A DNA stretch of 64,000 bases from Tessaracoccus aquimaris (GCF_001997345.1 NZ_CP019606.1:2852001-2916000), one strand, 5' to 3'. Positions 9,574 through 18,630 are shown, counted from the first letter of the stretch. The notes: a model not told the origin generated them from the letters alone. Numbers and translations are program-made.

Positions 9574-9590
9574 TGCTACATCGCGTAGAG
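9574..9590. promoter_or_regulatory. Putative BlaI-type operator 3 (blaI promoter)
   Basis: TGCTACA-TCG-CGTAGAG, matching operators 1 and 2 in spacing and half-site sequence. On the minus strand it covers the -35 position of a promoter whose -10 is TAGCAT (9558-9563), upstream of blaI. This suggests autoregulation. Confidence 0.5.
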
Positions 9591-9714
9591 ATCCAGCGAC
9601 CGGCTCCCGTCCGGCACGGACCGGCGGCCGGGTGGCGGTGCCGGTCGCCGTCGCACCTGGGTGCCCACGCCGTCAGACCCTGGTCCCAACCTGTCGATCA
9701 TCGTCCGAAATCTA

Positions 9715-9743
9715 TTGATTACCGATAGATACCTGTCGATACT
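9715..9743 (+). promoter_or_regulatory. Leaderless promoter of the DUF2975 gene
   Basis: -35 TTGATT, 17-bp spacer, -10 GATACT ending 6 nt before the ATG at 9750. The octamer CTGTCGAT occurs at 9691 and again at 9733 inside the spacer, 42 bp apart, and may be the site of the downstream XRE protein. Confidence 0.55.
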
Positions 9744-9749
9744 CGTGTC

Positions 9750-10259
9750 ATGAACAGAGCCGTGGTCATCCTCGTCCAGATCTGCACGATCTTCGTCGCC
9801 TCCTTCTGCATCTTCTTCCAGGTCGTGGTGATCCCTCAAGCCGTCACGGCGGAGGCGGCGCTCGATCCCGTGATCGCGCAGGTCGAGGGCCGCCTGATCG
9901 TGATGGGCATCCTCGGGTTGGTGTGCGTCCAGGTCGTCCTGATCGCGACGGCGGTGCTCGCCCAGATGAGCCTCGGCGAGGGGATCTTCTCCCGTCGCGC
10001 GTTCGCATGGGTCGACCTGGTGATCGCCGCCTGCCTCGCGGCGTCGGCGCTGTGCGTCGGGTTCCTGATCTCGACGGCGTGGTTGCCCGCCCTGCCTCCC
10101 AGCGCAGACGGCGCGGGCGACATGACGGACGTGTCGCTGCTGCTCTTCTGCCTGGCGGGCGCGGCCACCGCCCTCGGCTTTGCGATGGTGGTCTTCGTGA
10201 TGCGCGGGCTGCTGCGTCGGGCCGTCACCCTGCACGAAGAACTGGCGGAGGTGGTCTGA
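9750..10259 (+). CDS. DUF2975 membrane protein
   Basis: 169 residues with four hydrophobic segments; a typical DUF2975 protein of unknown function. It is followed without a gap by a small XRE regulator, the usual partner of DUF2975 genes in Gram-positive bacteria. No ribosome site is seen because the transcript is probably leaderless. Confidence 0.82.
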   Translation: MNRAVVILVQICTIFVASFCIFFQVVVIPQAVTAEAALDPVIAQVEGRLIVMGILGLVCVQVVLIATAVLAQMSLGEGIFSRRAFAWVDLVIAACLAASALCVGFLISTAWLPALPPSADGAGDMTDVSLLLFCLAGAATALGFAMVVFVMRGLLRRAVTLHEELAEVV

Positions 10260-10490
10260 GTGGCGATCATCGTGAACCTGGACGTCCTCCTGGCGGAACG
10301 TCGAATGTCTGTCGGCGACTTTGCCGCAGCCATCGGCCTCTCCCCCGCCAACGTCGCCGTGCTCAAGAACGGTCGCGCGAAGGCCGTGCGCTTCAGCACC
10401 CTCGACGCGATCTGCCGGGTGCTTGGCTGCACCCCGGGAGACGTGATGACCTGGGTGCCGGGCGACCCCGACGGTGACCCGGTGGAATGA
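10260..10490 (+). CDS. Small XRE-family (YozG-type) DNA-binding protein
   Basis: 76 residues, almost entirely a Cro/C1-type helix-turn-helix (LLAERRMSVGDFAAAIGLSPANVAVLKNGRAKAVRFSTLDAICRVLGCTPGDVM). The GTG start follows the stop of the DUF2975 gene directly. It probably regulates this two-gene operon. Confidence 0.88.
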   Translation: MAIIVNLDVLLAERRMSVGDFAAAIGLSPANVAVLKNGRAKAVRFSTLDAICRVLGCTPGDVMTWVPGDPDGDPVE

Positions 10491-10558
10491 CTGCCGCCCC
10501 GTCGATGCCCCGTCGACCCCGGGCGGCAGGCACGGGCGAACCGGACTAGCCTCGGTGC

Positions 10559-11104
10559 ATGCGACGGTTCAGCGACGACATCATCCAGCTCGATCGCGGG
10601 CGCCTACGCCCACTTGCGGAGCGGGATCTGGCCGACATCACGGCGGCCTGCAACGACGATGCGATCCGCGCCTGGCTCCCGATCCCGGTCCCCTACAGCG
10701 AGGACGACGCGCGGGCCTTCGCCCTCGACCACGCCCCGAAGCAGCTCAAGAGCGGTGCCGGGATCGAGCGCGCCATCGAGTCGGAGGGTCGGCTCTGCGG
10801 CGTGATCGGCCTCAACACGACCGACTGGTCGGTCGGCGTCACCGAGGCCGGCTACTGGCTGGCACCGTGGGGGCGAGGGAAGGGGCTCATGACGACGGCC
10901 CTGATGGCGATGACCGACTACGCCTTTCGACAGGGGCTGCAGCGCGTCGAGGTGCACGTGGCGACGGGCAACCTGGCCTCGCTCGGGGTCGCGCTGCGAG
11001 CCGGCTATCGCATCGACGGAACGCTCCGACGCAAGGGTCGCACGCACGGAGGGCTCGTCGATCTGTTGGCGTTGAGCCGACTGAACGACGATCCGCCACT
11101 CTGA
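10559..11104 (+). CDS. GNAT-family N-acetyltransferase (RimJ/RimL type)
   Basis: 181 residues. The acetyl-CoA loop is GYWLAPWGRGKGLMTTAL and the C-terminal fold is VEVHVATGNLASLGVALRAGYRIDGTLRR, as in RimJ-like enzymes that acetylate protein N-termini or small amines. The substrate is unknown. A TAGCCT -10 box at 10547-10552 ends 6 nt before the ATG, so the mRNA is probably leaderless. The 230 bp downstream, up to the convergent gene, hold nothing I recognise. Confidence 0.9.
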   Translation: MRRFSDDIIQLDRGRLRPLAERDLADITAACNDDAIRAWLPIPVPYSEDDARAFALDHAPKQLKSGAGIERAIESEGRLCGVIGLNTTDWSVGVTEAGYWLAPWGRGKGLMTTALMAMTDYAFRQGLQRVEVHVATGNLASLGVALRAGYRIDGTLRRKGRTHGGLVDLLALSRLNDDPPL

Positions 11105-11337
11105 CACCCGAGCTCGCGCGAGGGAACCCGGTGACCGCCGCCCGATGCACGTCGGATCCAGCCCCGCGGCGCGCTCGACCTGTCTGCGTCGCGCTTTGAT
11201 GTGGTCCCGAACGCGCGCCGCCAGGCATCGACGGCCATCGTCCGGGCGTCGCGCGTGCGTCAACCGCCGGGCAACGAATCGCGTGACACTGACGGAGGAG
11301 GCCGCGAGCCGCTGCCGGGAGCGCCGAGGTCCGGGCG

Positions 11338-11814
11338 TCAACTGACCTTTCGCGGCACCCGACCCACCAGCTTCAGGACTGCACACATCGCCTTGTGGGC
11401 ACCGTCCGCGGCCGGGTCAAACATCAGCGGGCACCCTCCGTCGATCACCACGACCCCGTGCTCGCGCCCGAACGTGACGGCGTCGTCATCGACGCTGCCA
11501 CCGTCGATGGATCGATGCAGCCAGACCTTGGTGACGTCCAACTCAACCGCCTCGCGCATGGTGCCCATGGCGTGCCGCGGAGCGGTGCCGATGACGACGG
11601 CCTCGACCCCGCCAGGCACCGATCTCAGGTCGGGGTAGGCGGGCCTGCCGCCGATCTCCGTGGTCATCGGGTTGATCGCGACCGCGTCGTAGCCGCGTTC
11701 CATCAGCCGGTCGTAGACCACGTTCGCGCCGTGGCTGCCTGGCGTCCGGGAGACCCCGGTCACCGCGATCCGCCGGCATGCCAGGAAGTCGGCGGCAGCG
11801 TCCTTGATGTTCAT
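11338..11814 (-). CDS. CoA-binding (Rossmann) domain protein
   Basis: 158 residues forming one CoA_binding domain: the nucleotide loop VTGVSRTPGSHGANVVYDRL, then AINPMTTEIGGRPAYPDLRSVPGGVEAVVIGT and a VVIDGGCPLMFDP end. Such free-standing domains resemble the N-terminus of ADP-forming acyl-CoA synthetases; the ligand and role are unknown. The ATG at 11814 fits the start of the domain. No operon partner. Confidence 0.85.
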   Translation of the reverse strand: MNIKDAAADFLACRRIAVTGVSRTPGSHGANVVYDRLMERGYDAVAINPMTTEIGGRPAYPDLRSVPGGVEAVVIGTAPRHAMGTMREAVELDVTKVWLHRSIDGGSVDDDAVTFGREHGVVVIDGGCPLMFDPAADGAHKAMCAVLKLVGRVPRKVS

Positions 11815-12055
11815 ACGCCCATGGTGCGCCTGCCTGATCCTCGGCTCGGAGCCGGGTCGGCGCAAGCGCCCCACCCCTCACGGACAAGCCACGATGCCTC
11901 CGCAAACCCCGGCCCGCCCACGTCCGACGCGTCGACGTCATCGAAGGATGCGAACCGGTGCGTCTCGCCCGCAACGACACCGACTCAAGGGTGCCGCTGG
12001 GCCGGTCCTTGCACATGTCTACAAGGCGCACCTCTGGGGGTCACCAGAGACGCGG

Positions 12056-12095
12056 AACGGCCGCCCCGCGGTGTGGCGATCGCGGGGCGGCCGTT
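12056..12095 (-). terminator. Hairpin terminator of the ketosteroid dehydrogenase gene
   Basis: Perfect 15-bp stem (AACGGCCGCCCCGCG and its complement) with a 10-nt loop, 17 bp past the stop codon. No U-tract, as is usual in GC-rich actinobacteria. Confidence 0.75.
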
Positions 12096-12111
12096 GGCCC
12101 ATGTCAGTCGG

Positions 12112-13808
12112 TCAGCGCGCCTCGGCGGCGTGCTTGGCGATGATGTAGCCGTAGACAAGGCCCTGGCTGATCGTCGCCCCCGCACCGGGGTAGCTGTGCC
12201 CGAACACGTTTGCGGCCGCGTTGCCCTGGGCGTATAGGCCCTCGACCGGCTCGCCGGACTCCTTGACCGCGCGACCGTGTTCGTCGGTCATCACGCCGCC
12301 GCAGGTGCCGAGGTCAGAGACGACCATCTTGACCGCGTACAACTGGCCCGACAGGGGGCGGAGGTTCGGGTTGGGGGTCTGGGTCGGGTCGCCGTAGTAG
12401 CGGTCGTAGGCGCTGTTGCCGCGCTGGAAGTCCTCGTCAACGCCGGCGCCGGCGATCAGGTTGAACCGCGCCATCGTCTCGCTCAGCGCGGCCGGGTCGA
12501 GGCCGATGGCGGAGGCCAGTTCGGCGGGGGTCGTCGCCTTGGCGGCGATCCCCGCGTCGTACCACGCCTGTGGCAGGGGCTGGCGGGGAAGATCCCGCCG
12601 GCGAAGACGTAGGAGTTGCGGTACTGCTGGTCGAAGATGAGCCAGATCTCCTTGACGGGGTCGCCTGCCTTCTCCCGCTCCAGGACCTTCTGGCCGAAGC
12701 TCATGTAGTCGATGGACTCGTTGATGAACCGCTTGCCGGTGTGGTCGACGATCAGCGAGCCGGGCAGCGAGCGCTCGGCGAGCATGACGGCGGGCGCCAT
12801 GCCTTCCTTGACGGGCGCGACCGCCGGGAACCACCACGCCTGGTCGAGGTTGGCCAACTCGGCACCGAGTCCCTCGGCCATCGCGAGCGTGTCACCAGTG
12901 TTGCCCTCGGAACCGAGGCTGAGGTTCTTGGTGATCTTCTCCGACTGGTAGCGGTGCCGCAGGTCCAGGTTGTGGTCGAAGCCACCTGCCGCAAGCACGA
13001 CGCCCTTGCGGGCCGTGACGGTGACGTCACGGCCGCCCTGCTCGACGATCGCGCCGGTCACCGCTCCGTTGCCGTCGGTGACCAGTTCCTTGAGCGACGC
13101 CTCCGTCCAGACGGGGATGCCCGCGTTGCGAACGCCCGCGTACATGCCGCCCGCGATCGCCTGGCCGCCAGCGGAGTACTCGCGCTTGATGGCGAGGCCG
13201 CCCATGCCCTGGATGACGCGGCGGATGATCTTGGGAATGGACTTCAGCGGCGTGCGCATCATCAGGTTCATCCACTTGTAGTCGGCGCCGGTCACCGGCA
13301 TCGGCACAGGCGCGGACATCGTCGCGGGGCGGAACCGCGCGCGGTCCTCGCCCAACTTGCGCAGGTCGAACGGCTTGGGCTCGCAACTGCGACCCGCCGC
13401 GTCGCCGCCGGGACGCTCGGGGTGGTAGTCGGAGTAGCCCTCGGCCCAGAAGAAGGTCAGCGGGGTGGTGCGCTCGAGCATCTTGACGGTCTCGTCGCCG
13501 TGCTTCATGAACGCCGTCCAGCGGGGCTCCGGAGAGGTGTCGCCCACGACGTCGCCGATGTAGGTGAGGCCGCGCTCGTGCGTGTCGATGCCGCCGTCGC
13601 GCAGCAGCACGGGGTTGGCGGGGATCCAGTACGCGCCGCCGGAACGTGCCGTCGATCCGCCGACGTACTTCGTCTTCTCGACGACCAACACGTTCAGGCC
13701 GCGCTCCTTCGCGGCCAGCGCGGTCGCGAGGCCGGTGCCTGAGCCGACGACCAGGAGGTCGACGGTGCAGTCCTTCGCGGGAACCGGAGGGGGAACAGTC
13801 TCGGCCAT
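12112..13808 (-). pseudogene. kstD: 3-ketosteroid delta-1-dehydrogenase-like flavoprotein, apparent frameshift
   Basis: FAD enzyme. The N-terminus has the dinucleotide motif VVGSGTGLATALAAKERGLNVLVVEK followed by YVGGSTARSGGAYWIP; the C-terminus has GHSYPGAGATISQG, which carries the conserved Tyr/Gly pair of KstD enzymes. The two parts lie in different frames. Adding one G (plus strand) to GGGG at 12585-12588 joins them as ...GGIFP-RQPLPQAWYDAG... into 565 residues, a normal length. AAAGGAG lies 8 nt before the ATG. The divergent TetR gene and shared dyad suggest a substrate-induced oxidoreductase. The steroid substrate is inferred from family only. Confidence 0.8.
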
Positions 13809-13862
13809 GGTGAAGCTCCTTTGCTGTGGCAATTCGGGCGGGACGACCGCCTTTGTCCAAAT

Positions 13863-13880
13863 ACTAGCCGCACGGCAAGT
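13863..13880. promoter_or_regulatory. Putative TetR operator between kstD and tetR
   Basis: ACTAGCCG-CA-CGGCAAGT, 8-bp inverted repeats with one mismatch, in the middle of the divergent intergenic region. Confidence 0.5.
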
Positions 13881-13947
13881 TTTCTGAAAGGGTGGGGTGG
13901 CACTAACCGGGGAGACCGGCCACACTGCTGTGGAACAGGAGGCACAC

Positions 13948-14538
13948 ATGGGACGCGCAGCCGCGGGAGTTGGACGCGAACGGGTGCTGGAGGCAGCGCT
14001 CGAACTGTTCGCCGAGCATGGTGTCGCGGGGACCTCGCTCCAGATGATCGCCGGACGGCTCGGCATCACGAAGGCCGCGATCTACCACCACTTCCCCGTC
14101 AAGGATCAGATCGTCGTCGAGGTGCTGAGCGAGGGTTTGGCGCAGTTGGACGATGCCGTCGCCGCGTCGTCGGCCGCCGCCACGCCGGACGAACGCGCCT
14201 GGCTGATCGTCATGGGCTTGGCCGACATCATGGTCGACCATCGACAGCGCTACTCGATCATGATGAACGACCCGACGGTCGGGCCGATCCTCGCTGCGGA
14301 CCCGCACACCGCCGCCACCTTCGTCCAGATGGAGTCGGCGCTGCTGGGCCCGGATCCGACGGCGGGGCGGCGACTCGCGGTCGCCTACTTCCTGGCCGCC
14401 TGCAACGCTCCGGCGCAGCCGGCCCTTCGGGAGGAGGCGTCGATCGGGGCAGACGTCATCCACTCGAGCATCCTCAGCCTCGGCGCCCACCTCCTCGGCA
14501 TCGATCCACGCATCGCTCGCCAGCCCGGCGCCGAGTGA
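13948..14538 (+). CDS. TetR/AcrR-family regulator
   Basis: 196 residues. The N-terminal helix-turn-helix is RVLEAALELFAEHGVAGTSLQMIAGRLGITKAAIYHHFPVKDQI; the C-terminal ligand domain is not assignable. The ATG at 13948 has GGAGG upstream; the open frame extends further 5' without a site. It is divergent from the ketosteroid dehydrogenase-like gene and probably represses it through the dyad at 13863-13880. Confidence 0.9.
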   Translation: MGRAAAGVGRERVLEAALELFAEHGVAGTSLQMIAGRLGITKAAIYHHFPVKDQIVVEVLSEGLAQLDDAVAASSAAATPDERAWLIVMGLADIMVDHRQRYSIMMNDPTVGPILAADPHTAATFVQMESALLGPDPTAGRRLAVAYFLAACNAPAQPALREEASIGADVIHSSILSLGAHLLGIDPRIARQPGAE

Positions 14539-14560
14539 TGGCGACGCCGTCGGTCAGCGA

Positions 14561-14956
14561 TCAGACGGTGTAGAACTCCAGCGCGATGTTGTCGGGATCG
14601 CGGAACGAGAGCACGTCGCCCATGGTGCCGCCGACGATGGGGCTGCGCCGCACCTCGTGACTGTCGAGGATCTCGACCCAGCGGTCGAGCTCTTGGCGTC
14701 CGGCGACCGCGAAGCTGAGGTGGTCGAGGCCGACCCTGCGCTCGCTGAACGGCCCCGGTTCGGCCAGGTCACCGTGCTCGACGAAGCTGACGCGGATGCC
14801 GTCGCGGGTCAGCAGCGCCTTGCGCATGCCATCGACCTCGGCCGACATCACCGGCTCGAAGCCGAGCACGTCGCGGTACCAGGCGAGGGTGGTGTCGAGG
14901 TCGCTCACGCTCAGCGTCACGTGGTGGATGCCTGCGAGTTTGGGAGTGGGGTCCAT
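14561..14956 (-). CDS. VOC-family (glyoxalase/dioxygenase-fold) protein
   Basis: 131 residues with two beta-alpha-beta-beta-beta repeats: IHHVTLSVSDLDTTLAWYRDVLGFEP and GLDHLSFAVAGRQELDRWVEILD, ending DPDNIALEFY. Candidate metal ligands are the His of IHHV, the His of LDHLSF and the Glu of LEFY. The substrate is unknown. It converges with the TetR gene and is divergent from the amidohydrolase. Confidence 0.87.
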   Translation of the reverse strand: MDPTPKLAGIHHVTLSVSDLDTTLAWYRDVLGFEPVMSAEVDGMRKALLTRDGIRVSFVEHGDLAEPGPFSERRVGLDHLSFAVAGRQELDRWVEILDSHEVRRSPIVGGTMGDVLSFRDPDNIALEFYTV

Positions 14957-15002
14957 GTGGCCAGTCAACCACCCTCGACCTCGCGGCGACTAGCGTGGGA
15001 GC

Positions 15003-16190
15003 ATGGCTGACCTGATCGTGACCAATGTCCGCCCGCACGGCGGTGCCGCCGTCGACCTCGCGATGAAGGACGGGCTGATCGACGCGATCGTCCCGACCGG
15101 CGGTGAGGCGGTCGCGGACAGGGTGCTCGACGGGCGCGGCCTGCTGGCGCTGCCCGGGTTCATCAACGCTCACGCCCACGTCGACAAGAGTTGGTGGGGC
15201 AGGCAGTGGGTGTCCTACGGCGGCGAGGCGACGACGCAGGGGCGGATCGCGCACGAGCGGGCCGAGCGCGACGCGCTCGGCATCCCCAGCGTCGACGCGA
15301 CGGTCGCGGTCCTGCGGGAGTTCCTGAGGCACGGCACGACGGCGACCCGTACACACGTCGACGTCGATCTCGGGGTCGGCACACGCGGCATCGAGTCGGT
15401 CAAGGAGGCGGCCGCCGCGCTCGACGGCGCCGTCGACGTCGAGATCGTGGCCTTCCCTCAGGACGGCGTACTGCGTCGGCCGGGCGTGCTCGAACTGCTT
15501 GACCGGGCCGCCGAGGCCGGTGCCGCGAGCATCGGCGGGATCGACCCGGCGTCGCTCGACCGCGACCCGGTCGGCCAACTCGACGGCCTGTTCGAGATCG
15601 CTGCGCGGCGCGGAGTCGGGCTGGACATCCACCTGCACGACGGTGGCGAACTGGGGGCGTTCCAGTTCGAACTGATCGCCGATCGGACGATCGCCGCCGG
15701 GCTGCAGGGCAGGGTCGTGGTGTCGCACGGGTTCGGCTTGGGCGACGTCGCCCCCGCACGCCAGGAGGCGTTGGTCGACAGACTTGCCGAGGCGGGTATC
15801 GGCTGGACCACGGTCGCACCGGTGCGCACCGCGCCGCTGCCGTGGCGGCGGATGCTCGAGCGCGGGATGCATCTGGGCCTCGGCACCGACGGGATCCGGG
15901 ATCTGTGGTCGCCGTTCGGGGACGGCGACCTGCTCAAGATCGCGCTCGGCTTCGCCCGCCTGCACGGGCTCAGGACGGACGAGGACCTCGCGAGGGTCGT
16001 CGAGTTGGCGACGTCGTCGGCCGCTCCGTTCGTGCACCGTGGGTCGCACGGACTGTCGGTCGGCGACCGCGCGGACCTGGTGCTCCTCGACGCCGAAAAC
16101 GTCCCGGACGCGCTGGTCCGGACCCCGCGCCGTGAGGTCGTGGTCGCGGGCGGCCGCGTGGTCGTCGAGGACGGCGAACTGGTCATCTAG
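15003..16190 (+). CDS. Amidohydrolase, cytosine-deaminase-like
   Basis: 395-residue metal-dependent hydrolase of the CodA/N-acyl deaminase branch: HAHVDKS (metal HxH), HLHDGG, VSHGFGLG and the catalytic-Asp segment GTDGIRDLWSPF in order. The C-terminal ADLVLLDAENVPDALV...VVVAGGRVV strand pattern closes the composite beta domain. It would remove ammonia from a pyrimidine or related ring; the substrate is not settled. A TAGCGT -10 at 14991-14996 ends 6 nt before the ATG (leaderless). Confidence 0.87.
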   Translation: MADLIVTNVRPHGGAAVDLAMKDGLIDAIVPTGGEAVADRVLDGRGLLALPGFINAHAHVDKSWWGRQWVSYGGEATTQGRIAHERAERDALGIPSVDATVAVLREFLRHGTTATRTHVDVDLGVGTRGIESVKEAAAALDGAVDVEIVAFPQDGVLRRPGVLELLDRAAEAGAASIGGIDPASLDRDPVGQLDGLFEIAARRGVGLDIHLHDGGELGAFQFELIADRTIAAGLQGRVVVSHGFGLGDVAPARQEALVDRLAEAGIGWTTVAPVRTAPLPWRRMLERGMHLGLGTDGIRDLWSPFGDGDLLKIALGFARLHGLRTDEDLARVVELATSSAAPFVHRGSHGLSVGDRADLVLLDAENVPDALVRTPRREVVVAGGRVVVEDGELVI

Positions 16191-16220
16191 GTTCGGTGCC
16201 GCTGCAAGGTGGCCGAGTCG

Positions 16221-17005
16221 CTCGTTGAGCCGGACCGCCGCGAAGCACCGCTCACTGAGCCGGACGGCCGACGAAGTCGCGCGTCCGCGTCGAAACGCCG
16301 CGACCCGACAGGCCAACGCACCCAGGGCCAGCACCCTGCGAACAGCAGCCCTCAGCTCAGCCGAGCGACCGCCTCACGAAGGTTTCGACGCGCCAGCGCG
16401 GGCTCCGCCCGGCGGGCGGCTCAACCAACGGATCACCGCTCGTTGAGCCGGACCGCCGACGAAGTCGCGCGTCCGCGTCGAAACGTCCGCAACCCGACAG
16501 GCCAACGCACCCAGGGCCAGCACCCTGCGAACAGCAGCCCTCAGCTCAGCCGAGCGACCGCCTCACGAAGGTTTCGACACGCCAGCACGGGCTCCGCCCG
16601 GCGGGCGGCTCAACCAACGAAGCACCGCTCGTTGAGCCGGACGGCCGACGAAGTCGCGCGTCCGCGTCGAAACGTCCGCAACCCGACAGACCAACGCATC
16701 CATGGCCAGCCCACCTCGAAACCGGAGCCCTCCACTCAGCCGAGCGACCACCTCACGAAGGTTTCGACGCGCCAGCACGGGCTCCGCCCGGCAGGCGGCT
16801 CAACCAACGAATCACCGCTCGTTGAGCCGGACCGCCGACGAAGTCACGCGTCCGCGTCGAAACGTCCGCAACCCGACAGACCAGCGCATCCATGGCCAGC
16901 CCACCTCGAAACGGGAGCCCTCCACTCAGCCGAGCGCCCACGTCACGTAGGTTTCGACGCGCCAGCGCGGGCTCCGCCCGGCAGGCGGCTCAACCAGCGG
17001 GCCCC
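16221..17005. repeat. Repeat cluster R1: four tandem units of about 189 bp
   Basis: Unit starts at about 16253, 16441, 16630 and 16820. Each unit has a forward module (CGTTGAGCC ... CGACGAAGTCG ... CGTCGAAAC), about 90 bp of spacer, and an inverted module (GTTTCGAC ... GGGCTCCGCCC ... GGCTCAACC). The inner palindromes can form small hairpins. An extra partial module begins at 16221. This fills the 867-bp gap between the amidohydrolase and MarR genes; open frames here look spurious. Confidence 0.85.
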
Positions 17006-17057
17006 GACGATCCAGGTACGCCGACTGCTCCAAGACGCAGTCGGCTCAACCGGCGGG

Positions 17058-17492
17058 TCAGTCCGACTCCAGCAGGTCAAGCAGGTGCTCGCGCAGGTCG
17101 GCCAGGCGCTCGGGGCCAAGGATCTTGGCCCAGCGACGCTGCTCGGCGACCCCTGCGGCCCTGACGACGGCGATCGCCTCTCGTCCACGACGGGTGAGGT
17201 GCACCAGTTTCGCACGCGCGTCGTCCGGATCCTCGTCGCGCTCCACGTAACCTGACCGCTCCAGCCCGGCGATCGCCTGCGCCACGGTCTGCCGCGCGAC
17301 CCCCGCTCGCTCGGCCACCCGCGCCGCCCGTTCGTCACGCCCGATGACGGGGAGTAGGAGCGCCTGCGCTGGTGGCAGGTCGTCCATGCCTGCGTCCTCG
17401 AGCGCCCGCGCCAGCGTCGCGGTATTGCGTCTGGCCAAGCGCTGCACCAGCCCAGGAACGGTGCGCCCTGCGAGCGCGTTCTCGGTAGTCAT
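17058..17492 (-). CDS. MarR-family regulator
   Basis: 144 residues with a winged helix (RDERAARVAERAGVARQTVAQAIAGLERSGYVERDEDPDDARAKLVHLTRRG). The ATG at 17492 is chosen for the AAGGGG upstream and the domain start; an upstream ATG at 17531 overlaps the operator. It is divergent from the LpqC-like esterase gene and shares a palindrome with it. Confidence 0.88.
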   Translation of the reverse strand: MTTENALAGRTVPGLVQRLARRNTATLARALEDAGMDDLPPAQALLLPVIGRDERAARVAERAGVARQTVAQAIAGLERSGYVERDEDPDDARAKLVHLTRRGREAIAVVRAAGVAEQRRWAKILGPERLADLREHLLDLLESD

Positions 17493-17513
17493 CCAGCCCA
17501 ACCCCTTCACGAT

Positions 17514-17530
17514 TGTCAGGTTACCTGTCA
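17514..17530. promoter_or_regulatory. Putative MarR operator
   Basis: TGTCAGGTTACCTGTCA; the core CAGGT-T-ACCTG is a perfect palindrome. It borders the -10 boxes of both divergent genes (CATTAT on plus, CATAAT on minus). Confidence 0.6.
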
Positions 17531-17539
17531 TTATGGGGC

Positions 17540-18577
17540 ATGGACACCCTTCAGGCGACACGACACGCGGCCCGCCCCCGCCTGCGACGCGCCCCAGTGT
17601 TCGCCGTCATCGTCCTTGTCCTCGCGCTGCTGTCTGGCTGCACCTGGGCCGACAGGGTCGGCCCGAGCACGGCACCTCCGGGCACGACCTCTCCCAGCGC
17701 GGTGCCTTCGAGGGCCACGCCGCCGACCTCGGACGACCCGAGTTCCACCGACGCCCCGTCCTCACTGACCTTGCCCAGCGGCCGCTCCGACCATGAGTTG
17801 ACATGGGACGGCACCCAGCGAAGCTTCCGGACCTATCGACCGGCCCAGGTCCCGCAACCAGTCCAGGTGGTCGTCGTGCTGCACGGCGGTGGCGGGAGCG
17901 CCGCCACGGCGGAGGCCGCCTACGGCTGGGACCGGGCAGCAGACCGGCACGGTTTCGTCGTCGTCTACCCGGAGAGCGTCGGCCAGGCCTGGAACGCGGG
18001 TAGTTGCTGCGGCCGGGCGCAGACCGTCGACGTGGACGACGTCGGCTTCGTCGGCGCCGTGGTCGCGGAACTGCTTGGAGAGCAACCGCTTGACCCCGAG
18101 CGGGTCTACCTGACCGGCTTTTCCAACGGCGCGATGCTGAGTTACCGGATCGCGTGCGAGGCGCCTGGGGTCTTTGCCGCGATCGCCCCGGTCTCGGGCA
18201 CCCAGTTGGTCGACTGCGCCGACGCCAAACAGGTCTCGCTGCTTGCGATCCACGGCACCTCCGACCCATCGGTGCCCTACGGGGGCGGTCCCGGTTCGGG
18301 CGTCGGGAATGTCGACGGGCCATCTGCTCCCGACGTGAACCAGTTCTGGCGCACGGTGGACGACTGCTCCGAGCCAACGGACCAGCAGTCGGGGGCGATC
18401 ACGCGCTCGACGGCGGCCTGCCCCTCCGGACGGACCGTCGAACTGATCACGATTGATGGAGGCGCGCACCACTGGCCGGGGTCGGCCAGTTCGCAGGGAA
18501 ACCCCAGCAACTCGGCGAGCAACGAGTTGGATGCCACCGAGGAGATCTGGTCCTTCTTCGTCGAGCACACCGGGTAG
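17540..18577 (+). CDS. LpqC-like lipoprotein esterase (PHB-depolymerase family)
   Basis: 345 residues. Lipoprotein signal with lipobox LLSGC (C34), a Ser/Thr/Pro-rich linker to about residue 80, then an alpha/beta hydrolase: oxyanion VVVLHGGGGS, nucleophile GFSNGAM (S195), acid in HGTSDPSVPY (about D242) and the catalytic His in GGAHHWPG (about 310-311). Relatives include mycobacterial LpqC and feruloyl esterases/PHB depolymerases; it would cleave esters at the cell surface. The CATTAT -10 ends 5 nt before the ATG. Likely controlled by the divergent MarR protein. Confidence 0.88.
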   Translation: MDTLQATRHAARPRLRRAPVFAVIVLVLALLSGCTWADRVGPSTAPPGTTSPSAVPSRATPPTSDDPSSTDAPSSLTLPSGRSDHELTWDGTQRSFRTYRPAQVPQPVQVVVVLHGGGGSAATAEAAYGWDRAADRHGFVVVYPESVGQAWNAGSCCGRAQTVDVDDVGFVGAVVAELLGEQPLDPERVYLTGFSNGAMLSYRIACEAPGVFAAIAPVSGTQLVDCADAKQVSLLAIHGTSDPSVPYGGGPGSGVGNVDGPSAPDVNQFWRTVDDCSEPTDQQSGAITRSTAACPSGRTVELITIDGGAHHWPGSASSQGNPSNSASNELDATEEIWSFFVEHTG

Positions 18578-18630
18578 CCGCCGACGGATTCACGGTCAGC
18601 GCGCGGCAACGGGCCGACGACGCTGGCGGA

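Noticed and set aside
11105..11337. Possible small minus-strand gene downstream of the GNAT gene.
   Set aside because: Only Arg-rich frames without a ribosome site or recognisable domain.
16221..17005. Tandem array considered as a CRISPR locus.
   Set aside because: Units are about 189 bp, contain both forward and inverted modules, and lack uniform short repeats with unique spacers. No cas genes are near.
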